A stretch of 64,000 nt of DNA from UTCFX2 sp963726375 (GTDB lineage: Bacteria; Chloroflexota; Anaerolineae; Anaerolineales; UBA4823): NCBI GenBank assembly GCA_963726375.1, contig CAVSCE010000006.1, positions 62,001 to 126,000 on the forward strand, read 5' to 3'. The notes beneath the pieces were generated by a model. That model saw only the letters and a program-made list of their open reading frames with translations, ran no database searches and was not told the origin of the DNA. This document shows, piece after piece, positions 26,784 through 35,301 of the stretch. Positions within the stretch are counted from its first letter, which is position 1; each line of letters begins with the position of its first letter. The translations under genes were made by a program, and so were the position numbers.

Positions 26784-27398
26784 TCAAGGCTTTGGAGCAT
26801 CTTCTCGAGCTGTTCCTGGCGTAAACTGATCGTCAAATCGCCGCAGCGTCCTTTCAAGGATGCTCCGTGCAATATCCGTCAGCCTTCTCAATCCGCCTGT
26901 CACTGCGTCTGGGTAGTCCATCGTGGTCAGCTCGGTGAAGATGTCATCCATCAGCGCCAAAAGATGGACGGCTTCTTCTAACTCACCTTGGCGCAGTTTA
27001 TCCAGACAGCGTCTTCTGAGCTCTCCTACAGCCTCAGCCAAACCCTGCATAAATGTCGACGGTTCGACACCTAGCTCATTGGGGCGAGGAAGTGAATGAC
27101 TGTGGATGAGAGCATATACGAGATTTGCCTCAGAATATTCCTTAAGGGCATCCTGGGTATAACCTGCAAAAAATAAATCTGGATAATTCGCAAGGTCTGT
27201 TTGCAGGGTTTTTACCAAGAGCTGTGCATCAGCAAGTTGTTCGAGTGCTATCTGGTGCTCATCCCGATGGATAGCGCGGATTGCATTTGCACAATGCCGA
27301 GTCAGCAGTCGGGTTTGAGATAGGGCAAGATCTCTGGCGCTTGTTCGGGCATCGAACTCGCGCCGGATAGAATTTGTAATTGCGTCCAGATTATTCAT
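26784..27398 (-). CDS. Translin-family nucleic-acid-binding protein
   Basis: About 204 residues, all helical, with the translin/Trax layout. The hallmark helices read GLAEAVGELRRRCLDKL and GGLRRLTDIARSILERTL; the acidic residues of GELRR and of LRxxxDxxRxxxE occupy the places that form the RNase site in Trax-like members, so activity is possible. Translins form octamers that bind or cut single-stranded RNA or DNA. I chose the ATG at 27398 (MNNLDAITNSIRREFD); the longer frame to 27485 runs into the preceding gene. It lies between a DUF3467 gene (13-nt gap) and the Cas4-like nuclease gene (28-nt gap). Confidence 0.72.
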   Translation of the reverse strand: MNNLDAITNSIRREFDARTSARDLALSQTRLLTRHCANAIRAIHRDEHQIALEQLADAQLLVKTLQTDLANYPDLFFAGYTQDALKEYSEANLVYALIHSHSLPRPNELGVEPSTFMQGLAEAVGELRRRCLDKLRQGELEEAVHLLALMDDIFTELTTMDYPDAVTGGLRRLTDIARSILERTLRRFDDQFTPGTAREDAPKP

Positions 27399-27411
27399 CA
27401 AACATCGCCTT

Positions 27412-27735
27412 TTATTCGTCCGGATTGTTGGAATGGAACAGATTATCTGCCAACGATGAGCTTCCCGGCAAGGTGATCTCACCAAATGCAGTTTCGTAGC
27501 GAATAAGATTTTCAGTCAGGGCGCGCTGGAACAGCTTGGCTCCCAAGGGGGACATGATGATTCGCGAGCTGATCGTTGCTGATCCTGCACCCGGCAGCAG
27601 GCTGGCGAAATCAAAAACCATCTCGGATGGCGAATGGGCAATTCGAACTAGATTGGCGTACTCAATTTGGAGATCCTTTGGAAGCTCGAGCGGAAGTGAC
27701 TGCTGCCCGGTCGGTCGGGAGGGATTATTGAGCAT
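27412..27735 (-). CDS. DUF3467 family protein
   Basis: A protein of 107 residues with the family pattern: YANLVRIAHSPSEMVFDFA, then SRIIMSPLGAKLFQRAL and a final NLIRYETAFGEI. Family members are small, widespread and of unknown function. The start follows AAGGAGG. The gene lies 13 nt before the translin gene and downstream of ssb, so co-expression with single-strand-binding proteins is likely. No catalytic motif is visible. Confidence 0.82.
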   Translation of the reverse strand: MLNNPSRPTGQQSLPLELPKDLQIEYANLVRIAHSPSEMVFDFASLLPGAGSATISSRIIMSPLGAKLFQRALTENLIRYETAFGEITLPGSSSLADNLFHSNNPDE

Positions 27736-27767
27736 TTTTCCTCCTTGTGGATGATTTGAATGCTGAA

Positions 27768-27798
27768 TGAGGGTGACCCGAGATCCAGATCACCCTCA
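27768..27798 (-). terminator. Hairpin between ssb and DUF3467 gene
   Basis: A 9-bp perfect stem (TGAGGGTGA with TCACCCTCA, 13-nt loop) lies just past the ssb stop. There is no T-run, so it may reduce rather than end read-through into the DUF3467 and translin genes. Confidence 0.45.
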
Positions 27799-27818
27799 AT
27801 GAAGTGAACAAAGGATTT

Positions 27819-28241
27819 TTAGAATGGGATTTCGTCGTCGCCTGCGGCGGGGACAAATCGGTGAAATCGCCGCTTCCAGGTGCGCCAGCTGCGCCGCTTC
27901 GGCTCATAAACCTGACGGTCTGGGCTGTGACTTCAAACGAAGCACCAGGGGTACCGTCTTGCCGTGTCCAGATTCGAGGGCCCTCCGGTTGCAGGATCTG
28001 GTTTCAATCGACCTTCGACGAGCACGGAGCTGCCCTTTTTTAAATACTGGTTGCAGGCTTCCGCTTGCTTTCCGAAAACGGAGATTCGAAACCATGTTGT
28101 TTCGTCAACCAGCTGTCCGTCCGATCCAGTGTATTTTCTTCCAGAGGCAATGCTGAAACTGGTTACTGCCTGTCCGTTCGGCAGGTAGCGCATCTCTGGA
28201 TCTCTGCCTAAATGTCCAACAATTATGACGGTTTGATACAT
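27819..28241 (-). CDS. ssb: Single-stranded DNA-binding protein (frameshifted)
   Basis: OB-fold SSB, about 140 residues. The N-terminal part matches well (IIVGHLGRDPEMRYLPNGQA, then WFRISVFGKQAEACNQYLKKG). The frame breaks near 27965-27975; the next frame reads RIWTRQDGTPGASFEVTAQT, the end of the OB fold, then a Gly-rich linker. After a further shift near 27840 the tail ends GDDEIPF, the acidic tip that SSBs use to recruit partner proteins. Stop TAA is at 27819-27821. The start at 28241 follows AAGGAG. The DNA methylase gene ends about 100 nt upstream. Confidence 0.9.
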
Positions 28242-28344
28242 AGGGGGACTCCTTCTCGGCGAGCTGTCTGTTTTCAGGTCCGGACGAACACCGCCCGGTG
28301 CAGATCAATAAGTGAGCATCACCGATTTATAGAACAATTGTACT

Positions 28345-29182
28345 TCATTCGTTTCGAAATTGCAAGCAGTAATGATGAAATGTGTTGCTCACCCAGGCGC
28401 TTCCCAGCCCATACGGTGCCAGGCGGATGTCATCCTGACACCAGATTTTTTCATCTTTCAGGGTGTACGTTTTGCCCAAGTCTCACTGGCAAGATCCCAT
28501 GCGAGCGGATAGATCCGCCCACCTTTCTTCACATTCTTCACGATCACAGTCAAGTAAGCATTTGGTCGGAGCACACATTTTATAGCTCAAATATATTTCA
28601 ATAAGTTTCTGAAGGAAAAGTTCGTAGTCAGAGATATTCCCCAGGTCCGATGGATTGCTGGAATAGAAGACATCTTTTTCTGTCTCCTGTCTTCTTTTCT
28701 TTTGAGTTTCTGAGCCGCGAGCATGGAGCATGTCCCAATAGGGCGGCGATGTGATCACATAGTCGATGATTGGGATGATGGATTCGTTGGCCATTTGGGG
28801 GATCTGCAAGGCATCTGCTTGAAAGATCTCGCAGGCAAGATCCTCAGCATTTTCACCAAGGTTCAGGCGTTCCTCTGCGATGATCTGCCGGGCAAGCACA
28901 GCATATCCGGGGTTCAGCTCCACACCAAAGCTGTTGCGGCCGGCTCGAAGTGCGGCAACCATCGCGCTTCCGGTCCCAGCCATGGGATCGAGGACGTTCT
29001 GGCCTCGCCGGGTAAAAAACTCGATGAACTCCAGTGCCAGCGTTTCAGGAAATTTTGCAGGATGTCGGAGGACATCTTTTCGTACGTGGAGGAGGATTAT
29101 GGATAAACCAGGATTTCTGGAATTTCAACCAGGACTTCGGCTCAAGATCATTCAGCTTATTGATAAAAGGCCGTTTGGTCAT
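28345..29182 (-). CDS. Orphan DNA methyltransferase (N4/N6 type, frameshifted)
   Basis: Amino-group DNA methylase. The AdoMet motif reads DPMAGTGSAMVAALRAGR with GVELNPGY, and the catalytic motif IV is TSPPYWD. This order (HPAKFPETLALEFIEFF just before the AdoMet motif) is seen in solitary Dam-like or type II beta-class enzymes. At least three frame changes (about 29070, 28575 and 28490) split it: the N-terminal part starts at ATG 29182 (MTKRPFINKLNDLEPKSW) and the C-terminal part reads NAYLTVIVKNVKKGGRIYP and ends ...LQFRNE at 28345. About 275 residues. No restriction enzyme gene adjoins it, so a housekeeping or regulatory role is possible. The recognition sequence is unknown. Confidence 0.82.
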
Positions 29183-29243
29183 TTCATACTCGAGGAATTT
29201 AAATTTTCAATAGGATTTCTCAACAATAAGTAGAACGATGCAT

Positions 29244-30025
29244 TCATTGTGGAATAGAATTTATGACCAGCTCGGAAAAATTGATAGTCACCATATCTGG
29301 CTCCGGCTGACGCGGCATAAACGCCAATTTTTCCAGATAGCAGCGAGAGTCATCTTGAATGGTAAAAAGCTGCTCGCCATTGACAAAGAATTTCATTTCT
29401 CCTCCGGATGCAAAGATACCTAAACGCGATGTGCTTGGTGCTCCTGGTGGGATCGCGCCGCTGGGAGTTGGCGGATGTGGGGATGATGCAGTACCAGACA
29501 GGAAACGGTCCAGGCGCGCTTCACCGGCGCAATTAAGCCCGAACCGAAAGAAGTCCATTGCGGGTGTGACATGAAACAGGACTCCATATTCATCCTTACC
29601 TCTGCATATGCTTGGATTGACGGTGATTTCAAGGTAAAAATCATCCAGATGCAGGGTCCTTTCGAAGGCTGAAGAGATACCCTTCCGGCGACGAGAATTC
29701 CTAGGCTAAGCTCGTTTTTTCCATAGGCGATGCTCCCGGCTTCCATTTTTCCCGTCGACCAAACATCGGATTCAACGAAGTTATCTTCCAAGAGCAAATC
29801 ACCTTCTTCAAGCTCGAAACCTGGAGTCGAGAATGGATCGATGGTCAGCGATTCGGCAGTCGGGTAAATGTCGGAGTGGAGGGAACCAAACTGATCGTGG
29901 CAGTCGGTATCTGGCTCGGTGTTGTTGTCAGCATGTGTTCCGTTGGAAGCGGGGTACTGAGGCGGTGACAGGCGGAAAAACAAACAATGAAGACCCGAGA
30001 TGAATGCATAAGAAATCTGACGCAT
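29244..30025 (-). CDS. Lipoprotein with LamG-like C-terminal domain (frameshifted)
   Basis: The N-terminal frame MRQISYAFI shifts into VFIVCFSACHRLSTPLPTE, a lipobox (FSAC), followed by a Thr/Pro-rich linker (TTTPSQIPTATISLVPSTP). Another shift leads to LLLEDNFVESDVWSTG and the conserved body (YGVLFHVTPAMDFFRFGLN after a shift near 29560, then GIFASGGEMKFFVNGEQLF). The pattern resembles the outer domain of the kinase at the window start: a jelly-roll sensor or binding domain. At least three frame changes occur. Predicted to be anchored outside the cell membrane. No ligand can be named. Confidence 0.6.
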
Positions 30026-30186
30026 AATAATAGTTTACTATGGAAAGAGATGAAGGAACCGGATTTATTGTTGTAAAATAGATGGTGAATAATTCAAGGT
30101 TCGACCATCTTCTGGGAAGTTAGTTAATCCAGTATTTATGGAATGCGGAAGCCAATATAATCTTTGAACCAGGGATAAGGAGGAAC

Positions 30187-31232
30187 ATGCGAAAAAAAGG
30201 AATCTTGATCACGGGAGCTGCTGGTGAGATTGGCGATTCGCTCATTCGCAGTCTTGCTCGAGCAGGGTGAGACTTCGATAGTTACCCTGGACCTTCGACC
30301 GCTGCCATTTCAGAACTACCCAGCAGATCACTCATATCCAGGGCGATCTTAATGGATCATGCCTTTCTGGCGCGACTGGTGAGTGAATATGAGATTGGCA
30401 CGATTTATCATCTCGCTGCTCTTTTATCCACACGGGCTGAATTTACCCCAGAGATGGCTCACCAGGTGAATGTAGAAGGGACCCTTGGTCTTCTGAAACT
30501 TGCCTCAGAACAATCCGAATGGCGTGGTGAACCGGTTCTGTTCATGTTTCCGAGCTCGATCGCTGCTTATGGGATGCCGAACTTAGAAGTCAAATCAGAA
30601 TTTCCACAAGTTCGAGAATGGGAATGGAATTATCCGACCACGATGTATGGATGCAACAAGCTGTATTGCGAAATGCTTGGGATTTATTATACAGAGCATT
30701 TCCGGCAGCTGGCTGCTGAACGCCCGGTCACCTTAGATTTTCGGGGACTGCGATTTCCTGGATTGATCAGCGCATTTACCGTTCCCAGCGGTGGAACGAG
30801 CGACTACGGACCGGAAATGCTGCACGCAGCTGCAAGAGGCGAGCCTTATGCCTGTTTTGTCAGGGAAGATACTCGCAATTCCATTCATGGTGATGCCAGA
30901 TGCAGTGAAAGCCTTGTTGGGTCTGGCAAAAGCCCCTGCCAGCCAGCTTTCCCGACGGGTTTACAACGTCACCAGCTTCAGCCTGTCTGCATCTGAGTTT
31001 CGATCAAAAGTATCTGGAATTCTTTCCAGATGCCCAGATCACATTCAATCCAGATCGAAAGCGTCAGGGGATTGTCGACAGTTGGCCTGCTGGCTTGAAT
31101 GATCATGATGCCCGCCGGGATTGGAATTGGCTACCGGATTATGAGTTAAATCGATCCTTTGAAGAATATCTGGTACCAAACATCAAGAAACGCTATGAAG
31201 CAGGAGCGTCCAAAGTGCCTGAAAATGCATGA
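30187..31232 (+). CDS. NAD-dependent epimerase/dehydratase (extended SDR, frameshifted)
   Basis: Extended short-chain dehydrogenase. The nucleotide motif is ILITGAAGEIG at the N-terminus (GxxGxxG type); the catalytic residues lie in SSIAAYGMP and YGCNKLYCE (Tyr-x-x-x-Lys). LDFRGLRFPGLIS and SGGTSDY resemble L-threonine 3-dehydrogenase/UDP-galactose-epimerase-like enzymes. Frame changes at about 30268, about 30880 and about 31005 split it; the C-terminal frame reads DAQITFNPDRKRQGIVDSWP and ends at TGA 31230-31232, about 348 residues. Start follows AAGGAGG. It overlaps the next gene by 8 nt, so the two may serve one pathway. The Thr dehydrogenase option is plausible but not certain. Confidence 0.8.
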
Positions 31233-32562
31233 AATTGATTTAAGCAAGTTCAATCCCGGCATAATTGTGCTTTTTGGTTCAGGCGAAACTTCGCCGAGCG
31301 GCCGAAAAGTCTTTGAAGAAGTCTTTAATCAACTGCCTCCGGCTCCCAGGTTGGCGTTAATAGAAACCCCGGCTGGATTTGAGCTGAATTCCGCACAGGT
31401 TATTGGGAGGATAGCTGAATTTCTGGCGCATCGCCTTCAAAACTACCAGCCGCAGATTTCGATCATCCCGGCACGCAAGCGCGGGACGCCTTTGAGCCCT
31501 GATAACAAATCCGTTGTGTCGCCGATTTTGGAAGCAGACCTGATTTTTATGGGACCTGGGAGCCCAACGTATGCGGTACGTCAGTTAGAAGCCAGCCTGG
31601 CATGGGATTACCTGATTGCTCGCCACCGCCTGGGTGCGGCGATCGTACTGGCAAGCTCGGCGGTCGTGGCATTTAGCACCTATTCTTTGCCGGTTTATGA
31701 GATTTATAAAGTAGGCGAAGATTTGCACTGGAAGCCAGGACTCGACTTTTTTAAGAGCTATGGATTGCCGATTGTATTTATTCCGCACTGGAATAATCAT
31801 GATGGTGGTGATGAGCTGGACACGAGCTGTTGTTTTATGGGGCGGATCAGGTTCGATGAGCTGATCTGCCTGCTGCCGCCAGATCTCCCGGTAGTTGGGA
31901 TCGATGAAAAAACCGCGATGATCATTGATGTGAATACAGGTGTGTGCCGGGTGGTTGGACAAGGCAAAGTGACCATGATCCATACCAACCACGTGCATGA
32001 ATCGCCTGCTTCTGCCCTGGAAGAACTGGGTTTAAACAAATTAGCGGCAAGCCACCCTGGTCATTTTCATATATATCATCAAGGCGAATCGTTCTTGCTG
32101 GATGATTGTTGTTCGGATGACAGATTTCAGAAGGTTCTGGATCTACCAGAAAAAGTGTGGACCCAGGCGCTCGAGATCGACAAGCGAAGTAAAGTCGACC
32201 GTCTGAAGCTTCTTTCAAAGGGTCCTGCTGAGATTCCCTTGTTTGATTTGCCTGAGGATGTTCAGGAGCTGATTCGTCAGCGAGAAGCTGCCAGGCTCAA
32301 TAAAGATTGGTCAGCAAGCGACTTATTTAGATTTGAATTACAAAAACGAGGGTATAAGATACTTGACACCCCAGATGGTCCCAGGATTGAGGGAAATCAC
32401 TCCGGGATGACCTTGAAAAGGATAATGAGGAGAAGTAATGGAAGAAGCAATGAAAGTGGGTTATATCGGTTTGGGTTTAATGGGAAAATCAATTGCTCGG
32501 AATATCCTGCGCGGAGGATTTGCGCTGGTCGTGCACAATCGGAGCCGAGCTGCGGTGGATGA
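31225..32562 (+). CDS. Peptidase S51/cyanophycinase-like protein with CysRS-like C-terminal domain
   Basis: The start is placed at the ATG 31225 (MHEIDLSKFNPGIIVLFGSGETS), overlapping the preceding stop. The first 290 residues have the class I glutamine-amidotransferase-like fold of the S51 family: FGSGETSPSG, a GPGSPTYAVRQL turn, and a likely nucleophile Ser in VLASSAVVAF. The C-terminal 60 residues (LIRQREAARLNKDWSASDLF, then ELQKRGYKILDTPDGPRI) closely resemble the last helical domain of cysteinyl-tRNA synthetases. The frame stays open to 32562, about 125 nt into the next gene; the natural end is probably near 32400 after a one-base shift, so the last 50 residues are doubtful. Substrate unknown. 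Confidence 0.7.
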   Translation: MHEIDLSKFNPGIIVLFGSGETSPSGRKVFEEVFNQLPPAPRLALIETPAGFELNSAQVIGRIAEFLAHRLQNYQPQISIIPARKRGTPLSPDNKSVVSPILEADLIFMGPGSPTYAVRQLEASLAWDYLIARHRLGAAIVLASSAVVAFSTYSLPVYEIYKVGEDLHWKPGLDFFKSYGLPIVFIPHWNNHDGGDELDTSCCFMGRIRFDELICLLPPDLPVVGIDEKTAMIIDVNTGVCRVVGQGKVTMIHTNHVHESPASALEELGLNKLAASHPGHFHIYHQGESFLLDDCCSDDRFQKVLDLPEKVWTQALEIDKRSKVDRLKLLSKGPAEIPLFDLPEDVQELIRQREAARLNKDWSASDLFRFELQKRGYKILDTPDGPRIEGNHSGMTLKRIMRRSNGRSNESGLYRFGFNGKINCSEYPARRICAGRAQSEPSCGG

Positions 32563-33335
32563 ATTGGTTGCCGAAGGAGCAGGCTCAGCGGAAACACCGG
32601 CTGAGGTGGCTGCGCAGGTGGATGTGGTGTTCACAAATCTTCCTGATACCCCTGACGTTGAACGGGTAGCGTTGGGTGAAGGTGGGATCATAGAAAGTGC
32701 ACATCCTGGGCTGATTTTTGTTGACAACTCTACGATCAAGCCCGCCGCATCCAGGAAAATAGCCCAGGCTTTGGAAACGAAAGGAACGCTGAGCCTCGAC
32801 GCACCGGTAAGTGGGGGCGATATTGGCGCCCGCGATGGGACGCTGACGATCATGGTCGGAGGTCGGCCTGAGGCATATGAGCGCATCTTGCCGATTTTTC
32901 AAGTGATGGGAAAGAAGTTCACCCACGTTGGGGGGAGTGGAAGCGGTCAAATTGCTAAGGCAGCTAACCAGATCATGGTTGCCGCCCAGATGGTGGCGAT
33001 GGGCGAGCTTTTGGTCTTTGCGAAAAAAGCCGGTGCAGACCCCGAGAAAGTTATCGAAGCGATCCGCGGCGGAGCAGCGCAGTGTTGGACTTTGGATGTC
33101 AAGCCGCCACGCTTGTTTGCAGGCAACCGGAATCCGGGATTTAAAGCCTATATGCAGGCAAAAGATCTGGCGATTGTAATGGAAACAGCCAGAGAATATG
33201 GGGTTGCGCTTCCGTCTGCAGCTGTGGATGCCCAGCTATTATAATGCAATGCTCCAAATGGATATGGCGAGCCTGGATAATTCCGCTGTGATAGGCATAA
33301 TCGAGACCCTGAGTAACACTGCTTTGATCGAATAG
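32438..33335 (+). CDS. 3-hydroxyisobutyrate dehydrogenase family oxidoreductase (frameshifted near C-terminus)
   Basis: Beta-hydroxyacid dehydrogenase of the HIBADH/tartronate-semialdehyde-reductase family. Motifs: VGYIGLGLMGKSIARN (NAD(P) binding), LDAPVSGGDIGARDGTL (substrate loop) and GQIAKAANQIMVA with the catalytic Lys. The frame changes at about 33238, and the continuation YNAMLQMDMASLDNSAVIG brings the family C-terminus to TAG 33333-33335, 299 residues. The ATG at 32438 follows GAGGAG; the ATG at 32450 (MKVGYIG) is the usual family start, and either may be used. The enzyme oxidises or reduces a small hydroxy acid or semialdehyde; the substrate cannot be told. Confidence 0.88.
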
Positions 33336-33352
33336 GGTAAAAGAGTAAAATC

Positions 33353-34015
33353 ATGTATCTAGTAAACTCATTATTGAAGTCGCTACAAAGCTTGTCGTCT
33401 GTCTTCACTTTGCTGTTGCTTCCTGGTCTGTTTCTGGCAGGCTGCTCACCTTCTACCATACCGACCCCAACCGCGACAGCAACAGCAGCATCGACTCAAA
33501 CGCCAATACCGATTCCATCTCCAACCGCAGTGAATTGTCTGATTGGGATTTGGGAGATCAAAGACCCGGAGACTTTCTTGCGTGCATCAGTCCCTGCCGG
33601 CGCATTTGATCCGGAGACAATGGATTTTGTAGGAAGCGTCGGGAGCGTTGCTTATCGGTTTGATGTGCGCAACGTTGTCACGGTTGAAGCGGTAGACTTT
33701 CAGGGTCGTTTTGATGTGAAATCTGAACAGGACCTGTCTGTTCTTGACATCAGGATGATCGGATTTGCCAGCGGCAGCTATGATTTGAAAGGAAATACGC
33801 TTAATTTTCTTGATATGTTAAGCAGCGATATGACTTATGAAGTCTTCTACCAAAAAGAGTATATGATGGATAATGCCAGAGCCGACTCCTTCTTGCCGTT
33901 GTTTGTGGAACCCTATCGGACTGCAAAAATCACATGCACTCAGGATACATTATCTCTCGAGCTAATAAATTTCCCAAATATCCAGGAACCGATTGAGTTT
34001 AAACGCCTCCGCTAA
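33353..34015 (+). CDS. Lipoprotein of unknown function
   Basis: A protein of 220 residues. A long signal peptide ends in a lipobox (LFLAGC), and a Thr/Pro-rich spacer (IPTPTATATAASTQTPIPIP) leads to a domain of about 150 residues beginning LIGIWEIKDPETF. The segments GSVAYRFDVRN and FQGRFDVKSEQD suggest a small lipocalin-like beta barrel, as in other GxW-starting domains, but I do not recognise the family. Expected on the outer face of the cell membrane. It starts 17 nt after the dehydrogenase stop; no functional link is evident. Confidence 0.75.
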   Translation: MYLVNSLLKSLQSLSSVFTLLLLPGLFLAGCSPSTIPTPTATATAASTQTPIPIPSPTAVNCLIGIWEIKDPETFLRASVPAGAFDPETMDFVGSVGSVAYRFDVRNVVTVEAVDFQGRFDVKSEQDLSVLDIRMIGFASGSYDLKGNTLNFLDMLSSDMTYEVFYQKEYMMDNARADSFLPLFVEPYRTAKITCTQDTLSLELINFPNIQEPIEFKRLR

Positions 34016-34141
34016 AAACTCCTAGGTAATGAAACCAGATCGATTATTTTGCGTATATGAATTAACGAGCAATCCCCGATTGGCCTGATCGAGCGCCAAT
34101 CACCCTTGAAAAACCTGGATTGAGTCGCAAGGAGTAAATCA

Positions 34142-34760
34142 GTGCAGGACGGCGAGTTTGATTGGCTGGTTGAAGCCCAGAAGGGAGACCCCCAGGCTTT
34201 CTCCCTATTAGTAGAAGCCTACCAAAGGTCTGTCTTCAATTTATGCTACCGAATGCTCGGTACATGCTGAAGATGCAGAAGACGCTGCGCAAGAGACATT
34301 TTTGCGAGCTTATACTTCTCTACGACGCTACGATCGCAACAGGCCATTTTCTACATGGCTGCTTTCGATTGCCGCACACTATTGTATCGACCAGATCCGA
34401 AAACGCCGAATGAAAATCGTCTCTGTTGAAGAGCTCCCTGAGCCCGATTTGCCTGAGCCATCACCTGGAATTGAAGCTGGCATCAGCCGCAGAGAGGAAC
34501 AGCAAAAAATCCGTTCAGTCCTGGGAATCCTGGACGCAACGGATAGAGCCGCAATAATTATGTATTATTGGTACGACTTTTCTTACGAAGAAATCTGCCA
34601 GGCACTCTCTTTAACCATGAGTGCACTGAAAAGTCAACTCCATAGGGCGAGACGGGCGATGGCAGAGGAGTGGTCTCGTCATGAGGCAGCAGCTTCGGCG
34701 CAAAAATCGGCTCGCGCTGCATGCACCAACCATCTCCTGGCAGAAAGGATGGCGCAGTGA
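34142..34760 (+). CDS. ECF-type RNA polymerase sigma factor (frameshifted)
   Basis: A second ECF sigma factor, about 206 residues. The first frame, from GTG 34142 (after AAGGAG), gives AFSLLVEAYQRSVFNLCYRM; after a shift at about 34258-34275 the text continues AEDAEDAAQETFLRAYTSL, RPFSTWLLSIAAHYCIDQIR (region 2) and IIMYYWYDFSYEEICQALSL, LKSQLHRARRAMAEE (region 4). The stop overlaps the next start in GTGA. The neighbour encodes an HxxxCxxC membrane anti-sigma candidate, so this is a complete sigma/anti-sigma module, distinct in sequence from the pair at 17.8-19.2 kb. Confidence 0.87.
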
Positions 34761-35301
34761 ACCATTCTCCATACATCGATTGGATCTTCGAAGATCCAAA
34801 AGAAATCTCGGATCAACAAAGCCGTGATCTGCGCGATCATCTGGAAGCTTGCGAGCGCTGCCATCGCGCTTGAAGTATCGCTGCGAAACCTTGATCTTGA
34901 GCTGCGTAAAGCGGAATTCAAGGAACCACAAGCGGGATTTGTCTTTCGCTGGCAAACCAGGCTTGAGAATAATCAAAAGCGCGCGCAGCAGCGGCAGATT
35001 GTCACTTACAATGTTCCTTGTAGTTAGCGGTTTGCTGGTGCTGATGGGTTCCGGGCTTGCTGCTGCCTGGCCGTTATTCCGTTCTCCAGGCCTGGTTTTG
35101 TGGGCCTGGGTTTACCAGATATTCGCATTATATTCATACTTGAATACTGTTCACGACTTGATTTATCCGCTGCTGAATCAGGGTCTCATGGCAGTTCCAC
35201 TGGTGGTTTGGATTTTCAGTCTGGGACTACTCAGTCAGTTAGCTGTTTTATGGATTGTCTCATATCGCATGTTGACAAATCCACGGAGGGTACTATTGTG
35301 A
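34757..35301 (+). CDS. Zinc-finger membrane anti-sigma factor (frameshifted)
   Basis: From GTG 34757: DLRDHLEACERCHRA, the HxxxCxxC zinc anti-sigma signature. After a shift near 34860 the text runs LEVSLRNLDLELRKAEFKEP, and after another near 35005 it enters about three hydrophobic helices (LVVSGLLVLMGSGLAAAWPL, LVLWAWVYQIFALYSYL, VVWIFSLGLLSQLAVLWIV). It ends at TGA 35299-35301, overlapping the next gene. About 181 residues. The zinc finger would bind the sigma factor at the membrane and release it on a signal. Two one-base lesions are needed to read it as one gene. Confidence 0.7.

Noticed and set aside
26784..27398. Haloacid dehalogenase call for the translin-like protein
   Set aside because: No HAD motif (DxDxT) is present. 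The helical pattern with GELRR and LRxxxDxxRxxxE fits translin.
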